Notes under the pieces: generated by a model
The model's database searches: none
The model's input: the letters and a program-made list of their open reading frames with translations, nothing else
Told to the model about the DNA's origin: nothing
DNA from: an uncultured Lachnospiraceae bacterium
GTDB taxonomy: Bacteria; Bacillota; Clostridia; Lachnospirales; Lachnospiraceae
Assembly (NCBI GenBank): GCA_910587295.1
Contig: CAJULP010000060.1
Coordinates: 1-25,242, forward strand
Length of the DNA stretch: 25,242 bases
Direction: 5' to 3'
Program-made: the position numbers and the translations under genes
Part shown: positions 1 through 5,626 of the stretch, in pieces
Position numbering within the stretch: the stretch's first letter is position 1
Layout of the letters: every line of letters begins with the position of its first letter

Positions 1-13
1 CAATAGTACTCAT
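1..13 (-). CDS. Start of a leftward gene, cut by window edge
   Basis: Only the first four codons (M-S-T-I) are visible, reading leftward from an ATG at 13-11. The gene is called because a strong ribosome binding site, AAAGGAGA on the minus strand (28-21), sits seven bases before the ATG. The product cannot be identified. It is divergent from the ABC transporter operon that starts at 375, so the intervening 360 bases hold control sequences for both directions. Confidence 0.45.
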
Positions 14-145
14 CACACAGTCTCCTTTATCTGTTTGTTTTGCAATTAACATCATAAAGAAAAACTGTGTGGTTGGGAAGGGGGGATTTTCTCTTCTTCC
101 CTTTTTATTTCTTTTGCCAATTAAAATTATACACTAACTTAAAAA

Positions 146-173
146 TTGTGACAGGGTTTGCAAGGTTTATACA
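146..173 (+). promoter_or_regulatory. Candidate promoter for the ABC transporter/two-component operon
   Basis: TTGTGA (146-151) and TATACA (168-173) are separated by 16 bases, a moderate sigma-A match. Transcription would begin near 180 and leave a leader of about 195 bases before the ATG at 375. No better promoter was found closer to the gene. Moderate to low certainty. Confidence 0.35.
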
Positions 174-224
174 AGAATCTTACCAACAGTACGGCTTGTG
201 GAAAACGGGATTTAAATATGGCGT

Positions 225-256
225 CCAAAACCGGTTTCAGGCTGTACCCGGTTTGG
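225..256 (+). promoter_or_regulatory. Inverted repeat in the leader of the ABC operon
   Basis: CCAAAACCGG (225-234) can pair with CCGGTTTGG (248-256), nine pairs with one bulged A and a 13-base loop. No T-run follows, so it is not a terminator. It may be a leader structure or an operator. The rest of 14-374 shows only an AT-rich stretch and a small AATTC-GTAA-GAATT repeat (302-315). Confidence 0.3.
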
Positions 257-374
257 GGCAACGTGATAACACAAAATAATTGAAATTTTCCCAAAGAAAG
301 AAATTCGTAAGAATTAATTAATAGTTTTGCAAAAGCAGTTTGATACAATGGTTTTTGGAAGGGAGGCAGTTAAG

Positions 375-1298
375 ATGTCAAATATCATACAGACCAATCA
401 ATTAACGAAAATCATTGATGGAAAAGAACTGGTAAAGGATGTGGATATCCATGTTAAAAAAGGGGAAATTTATGGATTTTTAGGCCCTAACGGCGCAGGG
501 AAGACCACGGTGATGAAGATGATTACCAATCTTTGGAAACCCACTTATGGATCGGTGGAACTATTCGGGGAAAAGCTGACGCCGGCTTCCTACGAAGTAT
601 TAAAGAGGATGGGAAGCATCATTGAATTTCCCTGCTTTTATGAGCATATGAGCGGGTGGGAAAACCTGCGGTTACACTGTGAATATATGGGATATCATAC
701 GCCGGGCAGCATAGAAAATGCCCTTGAAATGCTGGGGCTTTTGGAGGCCGCAAAAAAGCCGGTAAAGAGTTATTCCCTTGGGATGAAGCAGCGTCTTGGT
801 ATTGCCCGCGCAATCCTTTGCCGGCCGGAGCTTTTGGTTCTGGATGAGCCAACCAACGGGCTTGACCCGGCAGGGATGAAACAGCTGCGGGATTTGTTTC
901 GGATGTTGTGCACGGAATACGGAATCACCATCATGATCTCCACCCATATTCTTTCTGAGATTGAAAGTATTGCGGATACTGTAGGGGTGATCAGCAAAGG
1001 GAAGATGATGCAGGAGATTTCCATGCAGGAGATCGCGGAGAGGAATATGGCATATATCGAACTTGTTGTGGAAGATACGAAACGGCCGGCTTATGTACTG
1101 GCGGATAAATTGGACTTGAAAAATTTTAAGGTAATGGACGGCAGAACGATCCGTATTTATGATCTCCGTATCAGCGCAAGCGAGATTGCAAAAGAACTGG
1201 CGCTAAACGAGGTAGAGCTTATTTCAATTGGCAGGAAATCGGAGAGCTTAGAGGAGTATTTTTTAAAAATGACAGGGGAGGGAGAACGTCATGTTTAA
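375..1298 (+). CDS. ABC transporter ATPase, BcrA / lantibiotic-protection type
   Basis: Cytoplasmic ATPase subunit of 307 residues that would energise the permease encoded next. It shows Walker A GPNGAGKT (about 37-44), signature SYSLGMKQR (132-140), Walker B LLVLDEP with Glu158, and the switch His191 in STHILSE. The C-terminal third (about 215-307) is the accessory region typical of BcrA-like drug and lantibiotic exporters. The start at 375 is preferred to an in-frame ATG at 327 because GGGAGG (361-366) lies eight bases upstream. The gene overlaps the permease by 8 bases, and a response regulator and kinase follow, the layout of peptide-antibiotic response loci. The family is clear; the substrate is inferred only from context (bacitracin-like or lantibiotic-like peptides). 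Confidence 0.93.
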   Translation: MSNIIQTNQLTKIIDGKELVKDVDIHVKKGEIYGFLGPNGAGKTTVMKMITNLWKPTYGSVELFGEKLTPASYEVLKRMGSIIEFPCFYEHMSGWENLRLHCEYMGYHTPGSIENALEMLGLLEAAKKPVKSYSLGMKQRLGIARAILCRPELLVLDEPTNGLDPAGMKQLRDLFRMLCTEYGITIMISTHILSEIESIADTVGVISKGKMMQEISMQEIAERNMAYIELVVEDTKRPAYVLADKLDLKNFKVMDGRTIRIYDLRISASEIAKELALNEVELISIGRKSESLEEYFLKMTGEGERHV

Positions 1299-1980
1299 GC
1301 TGATCAAACTGGAATGGAAGAAAAATAATATTGCAAAATATATCCGGAGTGCTATCATTACTACAGGGATCCTTATGCTCTTTCTTTTTGCGTCGGCAAA
1401 GGAACTGGAGGGGGCGGGTACGCTGGAGTCTTATGAGAAAGGGATGCTGGACGTTTCGGTTGCGCTTTTTGTCCATATGACGTATATCATTTTTACCGGG
1501 GTCATGCTTGCGTCTTTTATCGTAGGGGCATACGAAAAGAAGACCATTAACCTGATGTTTTCTTATCCAATCAGGCGCCAGAAAATTTTATTGTCAAAAA
1601 TATTTGCGGTGTGGATCTTTAACTTTATTGCAATGACGGTAAGTAAAGTATTAATCTATGTTTCCCTTAAGGCGGCAGGTCCGCTGTTTTCTATAAAGGG
1701 GGAGGGGATTTTTCTTGGCAGCCCGGAATTCTGGCTGAAAATGATCTTAAGCTCGGCGGTAATGGTAAGCGTCAGTTTTCTTGCCCTGGCGGTGGGCATG
1801 AAGATGAGGTCTTCTAAGGCAGTGATCGTGACCTCTGTCCTGGTGGTCTGCTTGACGCAAGGACAGATTGGGGCGGCAACATTGGCGGATAATCTATATT
1901 TTTTCATATTTTTGCTTGTTTTGGCTGCGGTGGCTGTCTACCTGTCCATCTACCATGTGGAGACAAAAGATTTAGCATAG
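1291..1980 (+). CDS. ABC-2 type permease subunit
   Basis: Integral membrane protein of 229 residues with about six hydrophobic segments (near 20-36, 57-82, 105-128, 148-168, 176-192 and 200-220). This is the usual design of BcrB-like permeases that pair with BcrA-type ATPases. It starts inside the ATPase gene, with GGGGAGGGAG just upstream of the ATG, so the two are probably translationally coupled. It has no large extracellular domain like that of BceB, so it is not a BceB-type flux sensor by architecture. A role in peptide-antibiotic export or immunity is inferred from its neighbours. Confidence 0.88.
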   Translation: MFKLIKLEWKKNNIAKYIRSAIITTGILMLFLFASAKELEGAGTLESYEKGMLDVSVALFVHMTYIIFTGVMLASFIVGAYEKKTINLMFSYPIRRQKILLSKIFAVWIFNFIAMTVSKVLIYVSLKAAGPLFSIKGEGIFLGSPEFWLKMILSSAVMVSVSFLALAVGMKMRSSKAVIVTSVLVVCLTQGQIGAATLADNLYFFIFLLVLAAVAVYLSIYHVETKDLA

Positions 1981-2010
1981 ATCAAATTGTTTGGAAAGGA
2001 AAAGACGGAT

Positions 2011-2703
2011 ATGAAGATTCTTTTGGTTGAGGATGATGCGGAAATCAGTGAAATGTTAAAAAGTTTCCTTATGACGGAAAATTTTGAAGTGGTGTGTGCC
2101 GCTGATGGGGAAAGCGCCTTAGAAAAATTTTTCATGGATGAGTACAGCATTGTCCTGCTTGATCTGATGATCCCTAAAAAAAACGGGATGGAGGTCATGA
2201 AAGCCATTAGAGAAAATAGTACGGTGCCGATCATGATTGTATCCGCAAAGGATACGGATTCTGATAAGGCACTAGGTTTAGGGCTTGGGGCGGACGATTA
2301 TGTCACCAAGCCGTTTTCCGTTACGGAAGTGCTTGCCAGGATCAAAGCAAATATCAGGAGAAATACCCAGTACGTTTCGAACATGCCGAAAGAGGAGATT
2401 GAGATTGCAAGAGGAGAGCTTGTGATCAATACTAATGATTATTCTGTTTTCAAAAATGGAACAAAAATTGAATTAACAGCAAAAGAATTTGAAATTTTAA
2501 AATTATTAATGAAAAATCCCCAAAAAATCTATACCAAAGAACAGATGTATTCCCAGGTATGGAAGGATGCCTATCTGGGGGATGAAAATGCGGTCAATGT
2601 ACATATCAGCAGGCTGCGTACCAAAATAGAAGATAATCCCCGTAATCCGAAATATGTTGTCACGGTATGGGGGATCGGATATAAGCTGGGGGATGTGGAA
2701 TGA
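2011..2703 (+). CDS. OmpR/PhoB-family response regulator
   Basis: DNA-binding response regulator of 230 residues. The receiver domain (1-115) has the acidic pocket E7-D8-D9, phosphoacceptor Asp51 in LLDLMIP, Ser78 and Lys100 in TKPF. The winged helix (about 132-228) ends in the usual VRGIGYK-like motif, here VWGIGYKLG. The start at 2011 is chosen over 1987 because the domain begins with MKILLVEDD and GGAAAGGA (1993-2000) precedes it. It overlaps the kinase gene by four bases (ATGA), a coupled regulator-kinase pair. It very probably controls the transporter genes just upstream, a common autoregulatory arrangement, though that target is inferred. Confidence 0.93.
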   Translation: MKILLVEDDAEISEMLKSFLMTENFEVVCAADGESALEKFFMDEYSIVLLDLMIPKKNGMEVMKAIRENSTVPIMIVSAKDTDSDKALGLGLGADDYVTKPFSVTEVLARIKANIRRNTQYVSNMPKEEIEIARGELVINTNDYSVFKNGTKIELTAKEFEILKLLMKNPQKIYTKEQMYSQVWKDAYLGDENAVNVHISRLRTKIEDNPRNPKYVVTVWGIGYKLGDVE

Positions 2704-3566
2704 GTAAAGGCACGCGCAATGCACTGAAGCAGATCAGTGAAAAGCTGGCGGACATCTTGGAAAAAGACAGCAGCGAACAGGTTATGGTATTTACGGATAA
2801 TAAAGCATTGATGGAGCTGAGCGGTCAGATCAATCTTCTTTTACTGGACAGGCAGCGGATGAAAGCGGATTTTAAGAAACAGGAAATGTCTTCCAAGAAA
2901 ATGCTCGCCAATATTTCTCACGACATCAAGACACCGCTGACGGTTATTTTAGGTTATCTGGAAATTTTGCGCTTAGAGAACCGGGAAGACGAGACGCTGC
3001 AAAAGGTGGAGACAAAGGCAAAGCAGGTGCTGGAGCTTTTGGATGAGTTTTTTACGCTGGCGAAGCTGGAGGCAGGGGATACTAACATTGAAATGGCGAA
3101 GGTCAATATCAATGAGGTCTGCAGGGAAAATGTCCTTTGTTTTTACGAAATTCTGACCCGGAAGGAATTAGATGTGGAGGTCGTGATACCGGAAGAAGAT
3201 GTGTATGTGCGGGGGGATAAAGAGTCGATTGGCAGGATCGTGAATAACCTTTTGTCCAATGCCATACGCTACGGCGGGGATGGGAAGTACCTTGGGTTTT
3301 TCCTGGAGGAGGAGAAGGATTTTATCCGTATTGACGTGGTCGATAAGGGAAAAGGGATTGAAAAGCAGTTTGCTTCGAACGTGTTTGACAGGCTTTATAC
3401 CATGGAGGATTCCCGAAACCGCAATATCCAGGGAAACGGACTTGGGCTTACCATTGCAAGGAATCTTGCAAGGCAGATGGGAGGCGATGTTGTGCTGGAC
3501 AGTCAGCCGGGGATCAGGACGGTATTTGCGGTGAGATTAAGGAGATATGCAGGGCGGCTGCTGTAA
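2700..3566 (+). CDS. Sensor histidine kinase lacking membrane segments
   Basis: Kinase of 288 residues that would phosphorylate the adjacent regulator. Visible parts are a HisKA helix with His74 in NISHDIKTP, an N-box (IVNNLLSNAIRYGG), a G1 box (VDKGKGI) and a G2 box (GNGLGLTIAR). The first 60 residues are polar and helical with no transmembrane helix, so the protein should be cytoplasmic. Related kinases of antimicrobial-peptide systems usually carry two N-terminal membrane helices. The ATG overlaps the regulator's stop codon, so truncation by a wrong start seems unlikely. How it senses a signal is open; coupling through the membrane transporter is one possibility. Confidence 0.92.
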   Translation: MSKGTRNALKQISEKLADILEKDSSEQVMVFTDNKALMELSGQINLLLLDRQRMKADFKKQEMSSKKMLANISHDIKTPLTVILGYLEILRLENREDETLQKVETKAKQVLELLDEFFTLAKLEAGDTNIEMAKVNINEVCRENVLCFYEILTRKELDVEVVIPEEDVYVRGDKESIGRIVNNLLSNAIRYGGDGKYLGFFLEEEKDFIRIDVVDKGKGIEKQFASNVFDRLYTMEDSRNRNIQGNGLGLTIARNLARQMGGDVVLDSQPGIRTVFAVRLRRYAGRLL

Positions 3567-3587
3567 TATGCCGCCCTGACTGCTTTT
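3550..3587 (+). terminator. Intrinsic terminator of the ABC/two-component operon
   Basis: CAGGGCGGC (3550-3558) pairs perfectly with GCCGCCCTG (3570-3578) around an 11-base loop, followed by ACTGCTTTT. The kinase stop codon lies in the loop, so the hairpin overlaps the last codons of that gene and ends next to the convergent XRE regulator gene. Confidence 0.75.
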
Positions 3588-3984
3588 AATAGGTTCGGGA
3601 AAGCCATTCTATTTCAGGAAAATAAACCTTCACGATAAGACCGATGATGATAAGGCCTATAAGGATCAGGGCGCCGTAGCAGATGACCTTCCACCACGAT
3701 ACCAGGGTACTTTTCAAGTTTTGTATGTCGGAAAAAATGGAAGCGATCCTTTCATCTGTAAGATTCCTTTCCCTGACATCCTGCACATCAATATCTTTAA
3801 CCAGTTCATCCAAAGACATGCCGAAATAGTCACTTAACAGGACCAATCGTTGGAAGTCAGGGTAAGACTGGCCTGCCTCCCATTTGGAAATGGTCTGCCG
3901 TGAAACCTGTAATTCCATTCCCAGCTCTTCCTGGGATAATCCTTGTTTTTTTCTGATCGCTAAAAGCTTTTCATGAAACTTCAT
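3586..3984 (-). CDS. XRE-family regulator with C-terminal membrane helix
   Basis: Protein of 132 residues. The N-terminal Cro/C1-type helix-turn-helix (about 5-62) contains the typical SQEELGMELQVSRQTISKWEAG stretch. A linker follows, then one hydrophobic helix near the C-terminus (about 102-124), so the repressor is probably membrane tethered. This architecture is common in Clostridia, and its signal is generally unknown. The start at 3984 is chosen because AAAGGAGG (4000-3993, minus strand) lies eight bases upstream; the longer frame from 4068 would run through the promoter. It is convergent with the kinase operon and divergent from the 4201 operon. A perfect palindrome just upstream of its promoter suggests autoregulation. 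Confidence 0.88.
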   Translation of the reverse strand: MKFHEKLLAIRKKQGLSQEELGMELQVSRQTISKWEAGQSYPDFQRLVLLSDYFGMSLDELVKDIDVQDVRERNLTDERIASIFSDIQNLKSTLVSWWKVICYGALILIGLIIIGLIVKVYFPEIEWLSRTY

Positions 3985-4014
3985 GATAGGTACCTCCTTT
4001 GCTGTTATAGCATG

Positions 4015-4043
4015 AGTATATTGTTTTTTGGCAATGCCGGCAA
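4015..4043 (-). promoter_or_regulatory. Promoter of the XRE regulator gene
   Basis: On the minus strand TTGCCG (4043-4038) and TATACT (4020-4015) are separated by 17 bases. The ribosome binding site and ATG follow at a suitable distance. The perfect palindrome at 4044-4057 directly adjoins the -35 box. Confidence 0.6.
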
Positions 4044-4061
4044 CCAACCATGGTTGGCAAT
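4028..4061. promoter_or_regulatory. Palindrome with flanking direct repeats, likely operator
   Basis: CCAACCATGGTTGG (4044-4057) is a perfect 14-bp palindrome abutting the -35 box of the XRE regulator promoter. TTGGCAAT occurs at 4028-4035 and again at 4054-4061, 26 bp apart; CAATGCCGG (4032-4040) is nearly repeated as CAACGCCGG (4066-4074). It is best read as an operator of the XRE protein or of a regulator of the 4201 operon. No T-run makes it a terminator. Confidence 0.4.
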
Positions 4062-4104
4062 TTGACAACGCCGGATAACATACGGCTATCTTTCTATGGA
4101 GCTG

Positions 4105-4140
4105 TTCGGGGAATTTTTCGGGAAATATTTCGGGGAAATT
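4105..4140 (+). repeat. Three tandem 12-bp repeats next to a -35 box
   Basis: TTCGGGGAATTT, TTCGGGAAATAT and TTCGGGGAAATT follow one another with exact 12-bp spacing (starts 4105, 4117, 4129). The array ends four bases before the -35 box at 4144. Repeats near one helical turn, in phase and touching the promoter, look like an activator or repressor binding array for the 4201-5090 operon. Confidence 0.55.
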
Positions 4141-4143
4141 TTC

Positions 4144-4173
4144 TTTACATTAGCTTACAGGGGAAGTTATAAT
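4144..4173 (+). promoter_or_regulatory. Promoter of the leader-like protein / Crp-Fnr operon
   Basis: TTTACA (4144-4149), an 18-base spacer and a perfect TATAAT (4168-4173), followed by a strong ribosome binding site (AAAGGGGGGG) before the ATG at 4201. Confidence 0.75.
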
Positions 4174-4200
4174 AGGTCAATAGAAAGGGGGGGATAAAGC

Positions 4201-4425
4201 ATGGACATTAAGGATCAGATCACAAAAGCAGTAGAGCGGATCGCCAGTGACAAGGACTTACAGGAGCAGTTTCAAAAAGAACCTGTGAAAGCGTTGGAGA
4301 GTGTTCTTGGCGTGGATTTACCCGATGAAATCGTGGAGCAGGTCATTTCCGGAGTAAAAGCAAAGCTTATGAAAGATAAGGTATCCGGAGCCGTAGATTC
4401 TTTAAAAGGTTTTTTGAAAAAATAA
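4201..4425 (+). CDS. Small helical protein resembling a peptide-leader domain
   Basis: 74 residues, charged, with no signal peptide or membrane helix. The central stretch (about 17-45), with LQEQFQKEP, LESVLGVDLPDE and IVEQVI, resembles the helical leader domain of Nif11/NHLP-type ribosomal peptide precursors, in which a short helix pair is followed by a GV-x-LP turn. The C-terminal 30 residues are a lysine-rich amphipathic helix ending in GFLKK. There is no clear double-glycine cleavage site and no modification enzyme nearby, so a peptide precursor role is only a resemblance. The ribosome binding site is strong. The Crp/Fnr gene starts three bases after its stop, so the two are co-transcribed. 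Function unknown. Confidence 0.8.
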   Translation: MDIKDQITKAVERIASDKDLQEQFQKEPVKALESVLGVDLPDEIVEQVISGVKAKLMKDKVSGAVDSLKGFLKK

Positions 4426-4427
4426 AA

Positions 4428-5090
4428 ATGAAAATATCTGTTTTTGAAGAAATGTTACCGTTTTGGGGGGTGATACCGGATGAGGATAAGGAATATATCT
4501 GCCAAAATTCCCATGCAGTCACTTTCCCGGAAGGGAAAAATATTCATGATGGCAATGAGTGCTCCGGGGTGATCCTGGTCCGTTCCGGATGCCTTAGGCT
4601 TTTTATGATGTCGGAGGAGGGCAGGGATATCACTCTTTATCGGCTGCATAAAGGGGATATCTGTATGCTGTCAGCTTCCTGTGTCTTAGACGCAATTACC
4701 TTTGATGTGTTTGTGGACGCACAGGAGGATAGTGAGTGCTATGTCATTGGCGGGCCTGCCTTTGCAGCAGTTTCGGAACGGAACCCACAGATTAAGATAT
4801 TTGCCCTTGAGACGGCTGTTGGCCGTTTTTCGGATGTGATGTGGGTGATGCAGCAGATTCTTTTTATGAGCATGGGCAGGCGGCTTGCCATTTTCCTTCT
4901 GGATGAATCCGCAAGGAACGGTACGGACGTTATTGCATTGACTCACGGGCAGATTGCCCGTTATATGGGGTCTGCCCGTGAGGTTGTATCAAGGATGCTG
5001 AAGTATTTTGTAAATGAGGGAATCGTGGAAGTTTCTCGTAAGGGGGTAAAGATCCTTGATAAGAAACACCTTCGCAAATTAGCTCTCTAA
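4428..5090 (+). CDS. Crp/Fnr-family transcription regulator
   Basis: 220 residues. The cyclic-nucleotide-binding-like beta-barrel domain covers about 15-125, a long dimerisation helix about 125-160, and a winged helix-turn-helix about 168-220 (THGQIARYMGSAREVVSRML). The recognition helix reads R184-E185-V-V-S188-R189; Arg and Glu at the first two positions match E. coli CRP, which reads GTGA. Cysteines exist (for example 25, 45, 55) but not in the N-terminal FNR iron-sulfur pattern. There is no good ribosome binding site; the ATG lies three bases after the preceding stop, suggesting coupling. The 3' end overlaps the convergent trxA gene by 12 bases. The trxA/MATE intergenic palindrome is a likely target. 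Ligand unknown. Confidence 0.92.
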   Translation: MKISVFEEMLPFWGVIPDEDKEYICQNSHAVTFPEGKNIHDGNECSGVILVRSGCLRLFMMSEEGRDITLYRLHKGDICMLSASCVLDAITFDVFVDAQEDSECYVIGGPAFAAVSERNPQIKIFALETAVGRFSDVMWVMQQILFMSMGRRLAIFLLDESARNGTDVIALTHGQIARYMGSAREVVSRMLKYFVNEGIVEVSRKGVKILDKKHLRKLAL

Positions 5091-5387
5091 CAGGGCAAGA
5101 ATCTGGGATTTGGGTCTTGCCCCCGTTACCTGTTTGATGGCTTTGCCGTCTTTTATGACGACTAAGGTAGGGATGCTTAAAACTTTGAAATCCTGTGCCA
5201 GTTCCGGCTCCTGGTCCACGTTGACCTTGCCTATCAGATACTGAGGGTTCTCCTTAGCAATCTCATCCACGATGGGGGATACCATGCGGCATGGGCCGCA
5301 CCAGTCGGCATAAAAATCTAAAAGCACTGGTTTGCTGCTGTTTTTAATGGAATCAAAATTTGTTTTGTTTACTGTAAGTACTGACAT
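5079..5387 (-). CDS. trxA: Thioredoxin
   Basis: Small cytoplasmic thiol-disulfide oxidoreductase of 102 residues, the normal thioredoxin length. The active site WCGPC is at 29-33 (Cys30, Cys33) and the cis-proline loop reads SIPTLVV. The ribosome binding site on the minus strand is AAGGAAGGAAGG (5408-5397), eight to nine bases before the ATG. The gene is convergent with the Crp/Fnr gene (12-bp overlap of coding ends) and divergent from the MATE exporter. Its inferred promoter has a good -10 box but no recognisable -35 box, with a GTGA-type palindrome at -41, which suggests activator dependence. Confidence 0.96.
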   Translation of the reverse strand: MSVLTVNKTNFDSIKNSSKPVLLDFYADWCGPCRMVSPIVDEIAKENPQYLIGKVNVDQEPELAQDFKVLSIPTLVVIKDGKAIKQVTGARPKSQILALLES

Positions 5388-5419
5388 TTTTTTTACCTTC
5401 CTTCCTTGTTTGTGTTTAT

Positions 5420-5425
5420 AGTATA
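5420..5425 (-). promoter_or_regulatory. -10 box of an inferred activator-dependent trxA promoter
   Basis: TATACT on the minus strand (5425-5420) gives a start near 5413. The expected -35 position (about 5443-5449) has no consensus hexamer (CGGAAA or ACGGAA). The centre of the 5448-5460 palindrome is at -41, as in class II CRP-activated promoters. Confidence 0.5.
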
Positions 5426-5447
5426 GCTGGTATTTATCGGAATTTCC

Positions 5448-5460
5448 GTGACTAAGTCAC
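5448..5460. promoter_or_regulatory. GTGACT-A-AGTCAC palindrome, candidate Crp/Fnr operator
   Basis: Perfect 13-bp palindrome centred on 5454. Its GTGA and TCAC half-sites are as in CRP sites, but with five rather than six bases between them. It lies 41 bases upstream of the inferred starts of both the leftward trxA promoter and the rightward MATE promoter. The neighbouring Crp/Fnr protein is the obvious candidate to bind it. Confidence 0.55.
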
Positions 5461-5482
5461 AGGAGATGCAATGTGTAACGAA

Positions 5483-5488
5483 TAGAAT
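5483..5488 (+). promoter_or_regulatory. -10 box of an inferred activator-dependent MATE promoter
   Basis: TAGAAT (5483-5488) predicts a start near 5495. The -35 position (5460-5465, CAGGAG) does not match consensus. The palindrome centred on 5454 again lies at -41, mirroring the trxA promoter. Confidence 0.45.
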
Positions 5489-5515
5489 AATCTAAAACCC
5501 GGCTGATACCGGGCG

Positions 5516-5596
5516 GTGGACTTTTCAGAGAAATCTTTTTTCGCCACAGAGTCTGCAGGATTGTTTAGCCTGCAGGCGCTGTGGCTTTTTATGTAA
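5516..5596 (+). CDS. Possible 26-codon leader peptide (GTG start)
   Basis: An open frame starts with GTG about 22 bases into the predicted transcript and runs through the whole antiterminator/terminator region to a TAA just after the T-run (26 residues, rich in Phe, Ser and Leu). No real ribosome binding site is visible; only GGGCGG lies right against the GTG. It could be chance. If translated, ribosome stalling could choose between the two hairpins, as in antibiotic-induced attenuators. Confidence 0.2.
   Translation: MDFSEKSFFATESAGLFSLQALWLFM
5543..5590 (+). terminator. Intrinsic terminator inside the MATE leader
   Basis: GCCACAG (5543-5549) pairs with CTGTGGC (5579-5585) and CTGCAGG (5553-5559) with CCTGCAG (5569-5575). 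A three-by-three internal loop separates the two helices, and TTTTT (5586-5590) follows. It lies 37 bases before the MATE start codon, so transcription must read through it for the exporter to be made. Confidence 0.75.
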
Positions 5597-5626
5597 TGAT
5601 AATCAGAAGGAGAGGAGAATCAGAAT

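Larger units (their letters stand above)
5495..5626 (+). promoter_or_regulatory. Leader of the MATE gene with a possible attenuator
   Basis: The predicted transcript opens with a CCCGG/CCGGG hairpin (5498-5502 with 5509-5513). GTGGACTTT (5516-5524) can pair with AGAGTCTGC (5548-5556) over nine pairs, three of them G-U. That pairing would break the terminator hairpin at 5543-5585, so the two are mutually exclusive. This is the layout of a transcription attenuator. I do not recognise a known riboswitch class. Confidence 0.5.

Noticed and set aside
2011..3566. VanR/VanS glycopeptide resistance system
   Set aside because: The regulator-kinase pair belongs to the general OmpR/HisKA class and sits with a BcrA-type transporter; no vanH, vanA or vanX-like genes are present.
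4021..4100. TTGACA at 4062-4067 as a promoter for the 4201 operon
   Set aside because: No acceptable -10 box at 16-18 bases; the TTTACA/TATAAT pair at 4144-4173 is far better.
5495..5600. Known riboswitch (guanidine, ZTP, fluoride or preQ1 type) upstream of the MATE gene
   Set aside because: Consensus motifs of these classes were looked for and not seen; only a general attenuator layout is supported.
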